NCBI RefSeq assembly: GCF_020080835.1
Contig: NC_058159.1
Location: 8,308,001 to 8,372,000, forward strand
From: Cotesia glomerata
Taxonomy: Eukaryota; Arthropoda; Insecta; Hymenoptera; Braconidae
Reading direction: 5' to 3'
Length of the DNA stretch: 64,000 nt
Within the stretch, counting starts at the first letter, position 1, and each line of letters begins with the position of its first letter. Both the position numbers and the translations under genes were made by a program. The notes under the pieces were generated by a model. It searched no databases, was not told the origin of the DNA, and was given only the letters and a program-made list of their open reading frames with translations. Shown piece by piece: positions 21,697 through 31,208 of this stretch.

Positions 21697-21957
21697 AACA
21701 GTGTAAATAATTTACAAAAAATTGAGTATTTCAATATAAAAATAATTTGTAATATATTTAAAAAAATAGATGAAATTAAAAAAATTGACATAATAGCCGA
21801 ATTGCGGTTGTGGGCAATCAAAACAAATACTCCAGACTGTCATCTAGATGAATTATTAAAAATTTTACGAGGAGTTCTTCCAGATTTGCAAATACGTGCA
21901 AAAACACTTTTAAAAATAACTGTTATTTTTATTTTTTTATATTATTAATGTTTTTAG
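21690..21957 (+). pseudogene. Orphan coding fragment in the left arm
   Basis: An open frame without its own start runs from the microsatellite to a TAA at about 21955. Its core, 'IIAELRLWAIKTNT', 'HLDELLKILRGVLPDL', 'RAKTLLK' (about 21776-21925), resembles a short helical domain that I recall from insect and other animal proteins of mobile-element type (pattern L..WA....I....L..LLKILR...P.LP...RTLL). That likeness is from memory and moderate. It may be a 5' exon of the transposase, spliced from 'aact|gttatt', or a captured fragment. The inverted partner arm (25388-25718) lacks this segment, so it was gained by one arm or lost by the other. Confidence 0.45.
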
Positions 21958-22075
21958 TTTTATATTCAAGAATATAATATAATAAATTAATAACTTATTT
22001 CATAGTTCTTAATACTTTTATAAATGAAACTTTTATATGGACGCTGTTATGCATTCATGTGTCAAGCGCCAAAAT

Positions 22076-22486
22076 ATTAAAAATTGAGTTAAGCACGAAA
22101 AGTTGTTTCTAATACAATAAATAAAAATATTTATTATGAACTATGTCATAAAAAAATTTGCATTCGATGTTAAAGCTTAAACTTATTATTACAATATCTC
22201 AATGCAGAATTTTCGTTTTGCAAAAATGGTTCATCCGCCTAAAGCATTGTTTCGTATTATTTAACTTCGAAAAGGACATTTTGCATTTATATGTTAAGTG
22301 CAATACATTATAAACAACTACTTGGAATTTAGTCTTGTGACATGTTGACTGTGTTTAAATATTTTTTAAAATGAAAAGCAATACTATTAATTAGTTACTA
22401 TTAATTATAAACTCGCAAAAATATTAATTAAATATGTCTGTAATTTATATGAAATATTATAGCTCAGTTGTTAAAATTTAATACAC
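22076..22486 (+). other. Transposon interior 5' of the transposase
   Basis: AT-rich sequence between the left inverted arm and the candidate donor site. It should hold the promoter and first exon, but no convincing TATA box or coding exon is visible. Confidence 0.35.
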
Positions 22487-22633
22487 GTAAGTATTTCATA
22501 ACCTATAAAAATTATTATCATAATCAAATTGTTCTTTTTTTTTCTTTTAAATTAAATAAATATAACCTAAAAAAAAAAAAAAAAAAAACATTTTTTATCC
22601 AAAATATTTTTAATATATTGTTTTATATTACAG
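22487..22633 (+). other. Candidate intron upstream of the transposase ATG
   Basis: A consensus donor GTAAGT at 22487-22492 and a pyrimidine-rich acceptor 'ttttatattacag' ending at 22633 frame a 147-bp intron. The next exon begins at 22634, one base before the ATG of the 734-residue frame. An upstream exon could therefore supply only a leader, or additional coding sequence if the message starts further 5'. Confidence 0.55.
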
Positions 22634-22634
22634 T

Positions 22635-24839
22635 ATGGCATCGAATAATAATATGACTGATAGCCAATGCGAAGAAAGTACTCAAGAAAACCTAGTTTTC
22701 ATCAATTTTGATACTGAGTCATCAACACTAGTGACATTAGAATCCCTTGCACCATATTTAATTGAAAAAGATGTTGTTATTAAATATGTGGATGAGAACT
22801 CTGATCAAATGATTGTAAACTATGATGAGAACCTGGATATTGGTGTATCTAATTCTAATGAGATCACTTCTTGTTCAAATGAAAACCAGTCACCTAACAT
22901 AATAACTACTGTTGAATCAACTATGACATTGCCAACTTCATCAATCTCAGTGCATGATGTAGACTCTATTCCGTCTCAATCATCAACTGATACGTCTAAA
23001 CCTCCAAGCCAAAATACCACAGCAAGTGAACCCGGTCGAAAGAAGAAAGGTCGTAAAAGAAAATTTCAAAGTCAAAACAGATCGCTCAAAAAACAAAAAA
23101 TCAATAATAACGAAGAGTACATTAATACTAAAGGTGTTATAGTTGCACCAAAAGAATTTACCGGAGAAAATTTTAATTGTGCTTGTCCGAAAAAATGCAC
23201 AGAGAAGCTAAGCGCCGATATTCGAAAAGCAGAATTTGAAAAATTTTGGAAAGCTGGTACGTTTGAGGCCAGGTGTGGTTTATTGCAAGGAAATGTTACA
23301 GAAGTATCTGTTGGTAGGCACCGAAACTCAACCGATAAAAATCCACGAGAGTTTTCGAGACAATATAAAATTTTAAACACTCCTGTTTGCAAAAAAACTT
23401 TTCTCAATACATATCAAATTAGTCAATCACGAATCGATGTAGCAATTAAAAAGAATAAAAATCAAGAAATTCAAGATAATAGAGGGTCAGGAAGTGGAAA
23501 AAATAAAATTTCAGCTGACAAAATTGAAGAAATAGTTAAATTTATCAAATTATTTCCGAAATACAAATCTCATTATTGTCGCAATAATTCTGAAGGAAGA
23601 TATTTAGCTCCAAATTTGAATTTACAAAAATTATATGATATTTATGTTAGCTCAAATGAAAAACCTGTTTCATTATCATTTTTCAAAAAAATATTCTATC
23701 AAAAGTTTAACTTGCATTTCAAGAAACCGCAAAAAGATACTTGTTTACGTTGCGATACTTTTGCTGTCAATAAGCAAGCAGCTACTGGAAAAAAACTGGA
23801 AGAATTGGAACTTGCCCATAAAAATCATTTGGACCATGCTTATTCACTACGAGATCAAATGAATAAAGATTTAAATGATTCAAAAAATATTCCTGAAGTT
23901 GAAGTTTTAACATTTGATCTCCAAAAAACTCACAATTTGCCATATATTCCAACGAGTGTAGCCTATTACAAACGGCAATTAAATTTTTATAATTTAGGAA
24001 TTCACTGTGGTAGTTCTGGCAAAGGGATATTTCATACCTGGCTCGAACATGAAGCTGGGAAAGGAACTCAAGAAGTCGGATCATGTCTCAGGAAATTCAT
24101 TTTGGAAGACTTAAAAGACACAGCGGAGCATTTGACACTCTGGGCTGATTCATGTGGCGGTCAGAATCGGAGTATTAACATGGTTTTAATGCTTTTACAT
24201 ACATTACTGAATCACCATAAATTAAAGTCAATTACCTTGCGATTTTTGCAATCAGGACATACATATTTACCAAACGATTCTGAGTTCGGTGATGTTGAAC
24301 GTGCTTTAAAAAACATGGACCGATTATACACAGACGCTGATTACATTAGAGTTATGACAAATTGTCGTCGAAAAAATAAATTCATAATAAAAAAAATGAA
24401 ACCTGAAGATTTTATTTCGATTCAGCCTTTATTAAAATCAATAATAAATCGAAAAGTTGATATAAATAAAAAAAAAATATCATGGCTTCAGACATTTGAA
24501 ATAAAATTGAATAAAGATACTCCGCACTTAATTGAAATAAAATCAAAACTCTCTGACCAACCACAAATCATTAACATTGGTAAAATGAAAAAAGGAAAGA
24601 AATTAATTACATTGAATGATATTGTATTACCGAATTTATGGCCACAGGGAAAAGCTTTATCTTCAGCTAAAATTTCTGATTTAAATGAATTGTTAAAATT
24701 AGTTCCACCAGACTGTCAAGAATTTTACAATTTTCTCAAAAATGCTGAATCAGCTGATTTTATCGATGATATTGAAGGACTAGGAAACACATTAGACTTC
24801 GCCATTGATCCTGATGATGAAGATGAGAATCAGTTATAA
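22635..24839 (+). CDS. DUF7869-type putative transposase, intact 734 residues
   Basis: An uninterrupted frame of 734 residues inside the inner transposon. The N-terminal 130 residues are acidic/serine-threonine-rich with few constraints. A basic stretch (GRKKKGRKRKF, about 134-144) looks like a nuclear localisation signal. A cysteine cluster follows (C182, C184, C188 in 'FNCACPKKCTEKL'), then a second pair (C370, C373 in 'CLRCDTF'). The C-terminal half has the family's signature blocks: 'VLTFDLQKTHNLPYIPTSV' (D428), 'LWADSCGGQNRSINMV' (D505), and 'HTYLPNDSEFGDVERALKN' (D548, E550, D553, E555). These suggest an RNase H-fold DDE/D catalytic triad. The DUF7869 name is from memory of similar insect proteins. 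The C-terminus is acidic (DPDDEDENQ). AATAAA signals follow at 24839-24885. Intactness suggests recent activity. Confidence 0.8.
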   Translation: MASNNNMTDSQCEESTQENLVFINFDTESSTLVTLESLAPYLIEKDVVIKYVDENSDQMIVNYDENLDIGVSNSNEITSCSNENQSPNIITTVESTMTLPTSSISVHDVDSIPSQSSTDTSKPPSQNTTASEPGRKKKGRKRKFQSQNRSLKKQKINNNEEYINTKGVIVAPKEFTGENFNCACPKKCTEKLSADIRKAEFEKFWKAGTFEARCGLLQGNVTEVSVGRHRNSTDKNPREFSRQYKILNTPVCKKTFLNTYQISQSRIDVAIKKNKNQEIQDNRGSGSGKNKISADKIEEIVKFIKLFPKYKSHYCRNNSEGRYLAPNLNLQKLYDIYVSSNEKPVSLSFFKKIFYQKFNLHFKKPQKDTCLRCDTFAVNKQAATGKKLEELELAHKNHLDHAYSLRDQMNKDLNDSKNIPEVEVLTFDLQKTHNLPYIPTSVAYYKRQLNFYNLGIHCGSSGKGIFHTWLEHEAGKGTQEVGSCLRKFILEDLKDTAEHLTLWADSCGGQNRSINMVLMLLHTLLNHHKLKSITLRFLQSGHTYLPNDSEFGDVERALKNMDRLYTDADYIRVMTNCRRKNKFIIKKMKPEDFISIQPLLKSIINRKVDINKKKISWLQTFEIKLNKDTPHLIEIKSKLSDQPQIINIGKMKKGKKLITLNDIVLPNLWPQGKALSSAKISDLNELLKLVPPDCQEFYNFLKNAESADFIDDIEGLGNTLDFAIDPDDEDENQL

Positions 24840-25387
24840 TAAATCAAAAAGAGCACTAAAAAATAATATTACCTTAAATAAATAAAAAATAAGAATTTTT
24901 ATTCACGATTTTCATATTATTATTTACAAATTTATTGATGAGAAATTTGTTATAACTTCCGTTTCAATTTTAGAATATATTAATATCACTTAAAAACTAT
25001 TGATGTAATTTTGATGAAAAGTTTGTATGTCACTGTTGATAAATTTAATAAAAGAATAATTCCAATAAAAATCCAATTCTAATTTGTGAATAATAAACCT
25101 TAAATTATTTTATTAATATTAATAGTCCATAAGTTAATTTGCTTTTATGTGTCAAGAGACTTTGAAACATTTTTACAAATCTAATTAAGCATATTGAATT
25201 TTGCAATAATATTTTTTTATATTTTATCGGTTATTCTTTAAATTCATGATTTTCCAATAAATAATTCATGAATATCTGTAATAGTTCTAATATTTACTTG
25301 CTTATATGATAAAAATAATTCTAATTATTCTTATCTGAACAATTTGAATTAGAAAAACTAGAATGTTAATTTTCTCAAATCCCAGTA
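24840..25387 (+). other. Transposon interior 3' of the transposase
   Basis: AT-rich, with several AATAAA-type polyadenylation signals in the first 60 bases after the stop codon. No further gene seen before the right inverted arm starts. Confidence 0.5.
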
Positions 25388-26092
25388 TCTGGCGCTTGAC
25401 ACATGAATGCATAACAGCGTCCATATACCAGTTGAAACTGGAATGTTAAATTCATAAATAAATTTTACAATTATTCCGTTTATTAATTATTAATATTTTT
25501 ATTATTAATATTATTATTCTTTTGAATTGTAACAAACTTATCCATATTTAATTTTAAATAACCTCAAAACCTACAAGTGTCACCATGTTTTATTTGATGT
25601 CTAGTAAAACTGGCCAGTAACTAGACAGTTACTGGATATTATACTAGCCAGTTCCTAGCTTAAGTCTAGTTAAACTCGCCAGTTACTGGCCAGATACTTG
25701 ATTACATTTCTACTAGGGCATTTTTTATAATTTTATATTTAATAATTTAAAATTATTGTTCTAATTTTTATCAACATCTTAAAAAGTATTGTTGCTTAAT
25801 TTAAGTGATGATTGATCTCTAATACCAATTTTATTAAGTATAGTATAACTATTTCCAGTATGTTTAACCCGCAGGCCTTATTACCCTACCGTACTAAAAT
25901 AAGGCCTATTCGCAAGGTTTTTGAAAAAATTTAATTTTATGTTTGTTTATGGTGAATATTACCACTACTCCATTATATTTTTTAGCTAATGTATTATAAA
26001 ACTTAATGATACATTTCAATAATTAAATGCAATATTTTCGATTTTTATCAAAATTTCCCTTAGCTAGGCCTTATTACCCGCCGGTACCTTAC

Positions 26093-26255
26093 ATTAAAAA
26101 AAAAAAAAAATCTTGAACCAAGAAAATAATTTGGGAGACTTATATTGTACAGTCAAAATGCCTTAAATCAAGACAATAAATTCTTAAATCAAGTAAATTT
26201 CAATCAAGAAAAATTATCTCAATTCTTTGGATTTTTCTCCTTGAATCAAGACGAT
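26093..26255. repeat. 'cttgattcaag' dispersed sequence
   Basis: Poly(A) followed by several 'cttgaatcaag / aaatcaag' words. Similar words appear at 13235-13260, 39120-39170, 41315-41480 and 45835-45930, usually next to an 'actgaaaaaaaaa'-type edge, suggesting a degraded small TIR family. Confidence 0.35.
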
Positions 26256-27721
26256 CCCGACTAGAAATTTCAGTGAGGCAGTGATTTGGCGCAAGTAAGG
26301 CATGCCGAATTCCAAACTTGCAGTAAGTGAGGCATCCAAACCAGGCCGAAGTTTGGGATGTAACGCAGTTGCGAGGCTCAGCCTAACTTGGCTTCCTGAT
26401 TAGGTTGCAGTTTGGAAACCAAATTCGCAACGAAGAATCCAAATCTAATTCTTTCTTGATTTTTAGCTTTTTTAATATCAAGCGAAAATTAATAATAACA
26501 AATGCTTATTTTTTATTTTCTTTTACTATTTTAAGTATAAATATTAAATTTAGGACTAAATTTTTTAAATATTTCATGAATAAAAAAAAAAAAACAAATT
26601 CTTAGTTGCTTTTATTTAATATTATTTTTATTATTTAATTTTATTTTTTCTGTAATTTTTTTTTTGTTTTTTGGAGCGTTTTTTAATGTGAAGAGGTTTT
26701 TTTGATTGGTAGATTTGATAAGTCAAGGGGGAAGGAGATGACGGAGGAGTTAGATACACTAATCACACATAATACTTAACTTTACTTCACACTCGCCTTA
26801 ATAGTAATTATAATTAGTAATTATTAATTATTAAAAATCGTACATATCGAACGCGAGACTCGAACACAGTACCCGACGCACGAGGGCCCTATACCATACC
26901 GCGACGCTACGCCGATGATGAGCGACCTCTTACTTCAAGATACTTATAAGCACAACCAATGTTCGGCTTGCCTAATTTAAAACAAATAAGATTCGAATTG
27001 GGCTATAGCCTAAGTTTGAAAAGCCAAGTTCGCTCCGAACTAGCAAAACTCAGGTTATCGTTACTTGAAACCAGTTCGGCGTTCCCTTATATCAGACTTA
27101 AGGAATCCATGAAACTTTCCTGGTTACGTTCAAATATGGCAAGCCAAACATTTCGTTCTGCCTACCTTGGTTTTTATGAGGTACAACCTAGGCAAGCCTA
27201 AGTTAGGCAAGCCAAACTTGCCCCGAATTGGTTCTTCGGCATATGCCTCATTGAAATTTCTAGTCGGGTACATGAGACACCATGTTTATATGTACAATAC
27301 ACAAATACTATCATAAATACACACTTTTATATGTATAGAACTAAAAGGCTTAACCTTGGAAAGACTTGAAGCCAAATATCTTCTCCCACTCCGTTTTAGA
27401 GTACTTTGGCAAGAAACGCCGAAGTTTGTCAAACGTTTGGAATGCCTAACTTGCAGGAAATTATAAAATCCAAAGGTTTACGGAAGTTCGGTTTACCAAA
27501 CTTAAAGGTAATTAGGGACATTTATGGCAAGCCAAACTTCGGCAAATCTTTGGTTATCGTTACTTCCAGCTAGTCATAAATTACATGCAAATTTGGCATG
27601 CCAATCTTCGTTTTGCCTAACGTGGATTTAAGAAGGCGCAAATTAGGCTTGCCTAAGTTAGGCAAGCCAAACTTGCCCCTCACTAATTCTTCGGCATTCC
27701 TCACTACAATTTCTAGTCGGG
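26256..27721. mobile_element. TIR element with 'aagccaaacttggc' repeats
   Basis: The left end CCCGACTAGAAATTTCAGTG matches the inverted right end (read inward CCCGACTAGAAATTGTAGTG ending at 27721). Another inverted copy of the end lies at 27253-27268, so a shorter version may be nested or the array may have duplicated one end. The interior carries many variants of 'ttaggcaagccaaacttgcc' and 'cggaagtttggc'. An AT is present outside both ends. No transposase is encoded. Confidence 0.65.
26836..26935 (-). other. tRNA-like (pol III promoter-like) sequence, possible SINE head
   Basis: On the minus strand an A-box-like TAGCGTCGCGG is followed, at tRNA-like spacing, by a B-box-like TGTTCGAGTCT, then an AT-rich body ending in A-rich sequence towards 26650. 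No clear target duplication, and stems are imperfect, so SINE head is more likely than tRNA gene. Confidence 0.4.
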
Positions 27722-28189
27722 ATGAAGCTCTTTAAAATAATTTTCTTAGTTCAAAAATTTTCCTCTTTAATTACTTTTTTTGTTTCAGTGTATCAGGCTA
27801 TATCAGAAAACTTTTTCACAAGCAATCAGAATTTTGTTTTATGAACATTTCATATTTTTTCACGAGAAACCAGTAAAGATGATTAGAATTCATTGAATCC
27901 GATAGATTCCATTCGTCACGAATAAAGTTTTTCCACAACAAAATATGCGCAATAATAAGAAACAACAATTCTATTAAAATTTATCGATAAAAGTTATCCA
28001 CTACCCAGCGAATGTAATCACCACTACTTCTGCAAATACCCAACGAATGAGTTATTCGTTTCGGATCCCATATCTTGTATACCTACCCTATACACATACA
28101 TATATACATTCATGCAAAACTACGAAATTTCAGAAATCACTTATGAAGATCGGCGAATAGGTTCCATGCGAGTGAGAACATTAATCGGG
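27722..28189. other. Intergenic stretch
   Basis: No gene. A short TGATAT-type fragment lies at 27785-27825. Confidence 0.3.
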
Positions 28190-28540
28190 ATCAAGCGAGG
28201 AAGAAGCGAAGAAGCTTGGCATCTATAAATATTCGTGGCACGAAATAGCTGGCCCCATAAGTTTGTTTTATGGAGTGGAACCCCAAACGACTCTCAGCCT
28301 CTCAAGCTCACCTACTCGAGCATACTCACTTATTTCTCCTTCTCTTTCTGTCTCGCCCTTCATAGTCGACGCCAACCGAGCAGAGTTTACGGTGAACTAC
28401 TACACTACTATTCTGTACTTTGCGTCTGGTTTTATACTATACGCTGTGTTAGATGTAGAGCGCTACTCCACTCTACTCTCATCTTGAGACCAAAAATCTG
28501 CTCACTCACACGAGCATAAGCGTGCTGCCACGGGAAATTG
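28190..28540 (+). promoter_or_regulatory. GC-richer promoter-like segment with TATAAATA
   Basis: A TATAAATA word lies at 28224-28231 in a stretch clearly less AT-rich than its surroundings, followed by a pyrimidine-rich 'ctcagcctctcaagctcacc' segment. Overlapping open frames (to 28519) show no domain and are not credible as proteins. It could be the 5' end of a host transcript whose coding exons lie outside the window. Evidence is composition plus one motif only. Confidence 0.25.
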
Positions 28541-28871
28541 AATGACGGAAACTCTACATTTATGCCGGCATCTAACATTTTAATATTCCAACGATAGACT
28601 TAACTTCCATCATTCAGCGCGATGTGCATTCCCTCTGGAAAAACCTGATATCAGCTGTTCAAATATGCATTTATTGCAGAAACATATCTAGGATTAGATT
28701 ACTCTATTATTATTATTACTGATATAATTCACAAATTAACAAATCACATAAAGTTATTCTACATTTTACTATTTTTCCAATTCTTCAACTTTATTATTTA
28801 AATATCTCGGAAGTGATTATAAATATATAAATTAACTTTTGTATATTTGAAAGAGGATGAAGCTATAGAAA
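28541..28871. other. AT-rich intergenic stretch
   Basis: Nothing recognised beyond short (ATT)n. Confidence 0.3.
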
Positions 28872-29664
28872 AAAAAATATGTGTGTATACCAGAGTACAC
28901 AGGTAAGAAGTGAAACTTCTTTACGACATATCATTTTTTTACTATTTACAACTTCACAGAAATTGGGTCGATAAAGCTTAAGAAAAAAAATTTTTTCCTT
29001 ATTAAATTAAAACTATTTTAGTATTATAGACATGCATACAAATAATATGAGTAATTTATTTTATCATTGTTCTTATTATAATTATTGTATTTCATCAATT
29101 ATGATCGCATCATTATTACCATTGTTGTCATTATTTAGACTCTGCCATTATTTAATCCAAAAATTAGTTAATCAGCTTACAAAAATTATATAATGAATTT
29201 TAATATTCATATTTCATGTAAAAACTTAGTAAAAATAATTCAAAGCAGATATTTAATAACTTATTCAATTACACAAGTTATGAGTTAATAATTGGAATTA
29301 TCTACTTAATGTAATACAATTATATGACGACAGTTAATCTTGTAGATATGCAATGATTTTATAGAATTCAAAATGAATTAATAAATCATTAAAAACGAAT
29401 AATTAAAAAAGATGTACGTATGCATCAAAATATGCATGAATATTTTGATTTTCTAATTGTGTTTTGTTTTATTTTTAAATTACTATTTAATTCGTTTTTT
29501 AAATTGTTTTTAGAATTAATAATGTTTACTAGATTTACTCTTTACGTCGCTACACTGAACCTTGATAAAAAAAACAACGTGGCACGTAACCGAAAATCGT
29601 GACGATTTTTTTTCACATTGCTATAAAATTTCTCTCATACGTCAATAAAGAAGTTTCACTTCAA
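28872..29664. mobile_element. 'AAGTGAAACTTC' repeat, uninterrupted copy 1
   Basis: Starts 'atatgtgtgtatacc' and 'aagaagtgaaacttctttac' and ends 'aagaagtttcacttcaaaaa'; the edges contain GAAGTGAAACTTCTTTA in inverted orientation. The copy is closely similar over its full length to 60521-62222, where a second element is nested. The interior includes 'gacatgcatacaaataatat' and 'ttcatcaattatgatcgcat', present in both. No meaningful coding capacity (the 60-codon frame at 29420 is not shared as an intact frame). Confidence 0.75.
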
Positions 29665-30155
29665 AAAATATAAAAAATTTGTAGAATTTTAAACAATTGC
29701 AAAATTGACTATTGACATTACATTTTAAGCTCCAATTTTTTAATGCGATGTCCTTAAATGGTCTCAAAACATATTGAAATTTTAAGAATTCTGCTTTTTT
29801 TTCTATTTCATAAATATACATTTTTGAATTTTGGCAAAAAAGAATTTTTTTTCACCTCTAAACCACATATAATCAAAAAAATCATATAATGTAATTCTGT
29901 AATTTTATGCAGGGAAAAGTTTTCTTTATGACAAATTGAAACGTAGAAACAAAAACAATTAAAATTGAATTACACGAAAATTCAATAAATTTGCTTGTTA
30001 TCATTCGCATATTATTGCATTTTAATTCATTTATTTTATACGAATACTCATTTAATATGCAATTTTATTATCATTATTGTAGAACTATGATGACTTCAGC
30101 AATGAAAAAAAAAAAAAAAAAAATATAATGGAAAAATTATAGCCTGATGTGGTCA
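29665..30155. other. AT-rich intergenic stretch
   Basis: No gene or repeat recognised; a 19-base A-run ends near 30122. Confidence 0.3.
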
Positions 30156-31208
30156 CACGGAAAAAACGAGATTTAACTGGTTTCCATGTTGGACGGAACC
30201 TAGTTCCATCTATAGAGAAAAAAATTTACAAATGGTTACTACTTCAATGTAGACTGTAGTAGGTACAGTTTTCGTTTATTTCAGTTCAATCCGAGATGGG
30301 GCTCAGAGCCATCTGAGATTTATCTGTCTCAGATGGTTGTCAGTACCACGCGCATGCTCGTCAGTCCTATCTTACATAAAAGTGGCGTCCATTTGGAATT
30401 TAACTAGAATCTATCTGCAGATAGAACCTATTTTTACATTATCATTTTCAAGTGCATTTTGCAATCAAATATATATGAATAATATGAATGAATAATAAGT
30501 ATATTATAATGAATAATACACATTATAATTTTATTCCAAATCAAAAAACTAATCCTTTATAAGTTAAAAAAAAAATAAATTAAAAAAAAAAAAATTTTAA
30601 TTTAAAATTAAAAAATTAAAAAATTAAAAAAAAAATTTAATTTCAGTGTGGTACTATTTTTTAAAATAAGATGTTGATGAATACCAATCTTCATCTTGTT
30701 TTAAAAAACAGTACCACACTGAAATCAAAATTTTTTTTTTAATTTTAATTTTTTAATTTAAAATTAAAAATTTTTCTTTTAAATTTATTTTTTTTTTAAA
30801 CTTATTAAGGATTAGTTCTTTGATTTGGAATAAAATTATAATCTGTATTATTCATTATAATGTATTTATTATTCATTCATATTATTCATATATATTTAAT
30901 TGCAAAATGCACTTGAAAATGATAATGTAAAAATAGGTACTATCTGCAGATAGATTCTAGTTAAATTCCAAATGGACGCCACTTCTATGTAAGATGGGAC
31001 TGACGAGCATGCGCGCGATACTGACAACCATCTGAGACAAATAAATCTCAGATGGCTCTGAGCCCCATCTCGGATTGAACAGAAATAAACGGAAACTGTA
31101 CCTACTACAGTCTACATAGAAGTAGTAACCATTTGTAAATTTTTTTCACTATAGATGGAACTAGGTTCCGTCCAACATGGAAACCAGTTAAATCTCGTTT
31201 TTTCCGTG
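30156..31208. mobile_element. Nearly perfect 1.05-kb palindrome (foldback transposon)
   Basis: The ends are CACGGAAAAAACGAGATTTA and its exact complement. The two arms (about 520 bp each) match nearly base for base, including distinctive words: 'ggttccatgttggacgg', 'cgagatggggctcagagcc', 'atctgcagatag', 'gcatgctcgtcagt'. The loop is minimal, at about 30670-30700. Differences between arms are few (for example 'cgcgcatgct' order and A-run lengths), so the palindrome is young or conversion-maintained. No coding sequence. Flanks show no clear duplication. Confidence 0.85.

Larger units (their letters stand above)
15839..25718 (+). mobile_element. Inner DNA transposon encoding a DUF7869-type transposase
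   Basis: Inverted ends CCCTAGTAGAAATG at both termini continue as inverted arms of roughly 330 bp. The right arm is contiguous (25388-25718). The left arm is broken up by a solo LTR, a Dong-like retrotransposon and an extra coding fragment: its pieces lie at 15839-15943, 17832-17930 and 22025-22075. Subterminal palindromic words of the type CCAGTAACTG repeat in both arms (15900-15943; 25608-25692) and are candidates for transposase binding. CA flanks both ends (15837-15838, 25719-25720), a possible 2-bp target duplication. Without the later insertions the element is about 4.3 kb. Its gene is at 22635-24839. Superfamily not determined. Confidence 0.7.
15601..26092. mobile_element. Outer element of the nested complex (inverted ends)
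   Basis: The left end gtaaggtacccgcggttaat and the right end, read inward, gtaaggtaccggcgggtaat are inverted copies continuing into a 'taataaggcct' word; the subterminal word occurs again at 15634-15643 and, inverted, near 25876-25890. If the duplicated target is TA (15602-15603 and 26090-26091) the element proper begins AGGTACC. About 240 bp inside the left end and 370 bp inside the right end, a second pair of inverted ends starts, so this could be a small element that received a larger one, or one element with compound ends. A short AT-rich look-alike at about 39985-40125 supports the outer ends being an independent family. Confidence 0.55.

Noticed and set aside
23072..23407. 111-codon minus-strand frame
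   Set aside because: Antisense shadow of the 734-residue transposase-like gene.
28235..28519. Overlapping open frames after TATAAATA
   Set aside because: Two frames overlap on the same strand in a pyrimidine-rich patch, with no domain in either; kept only as a promoter-like segment.
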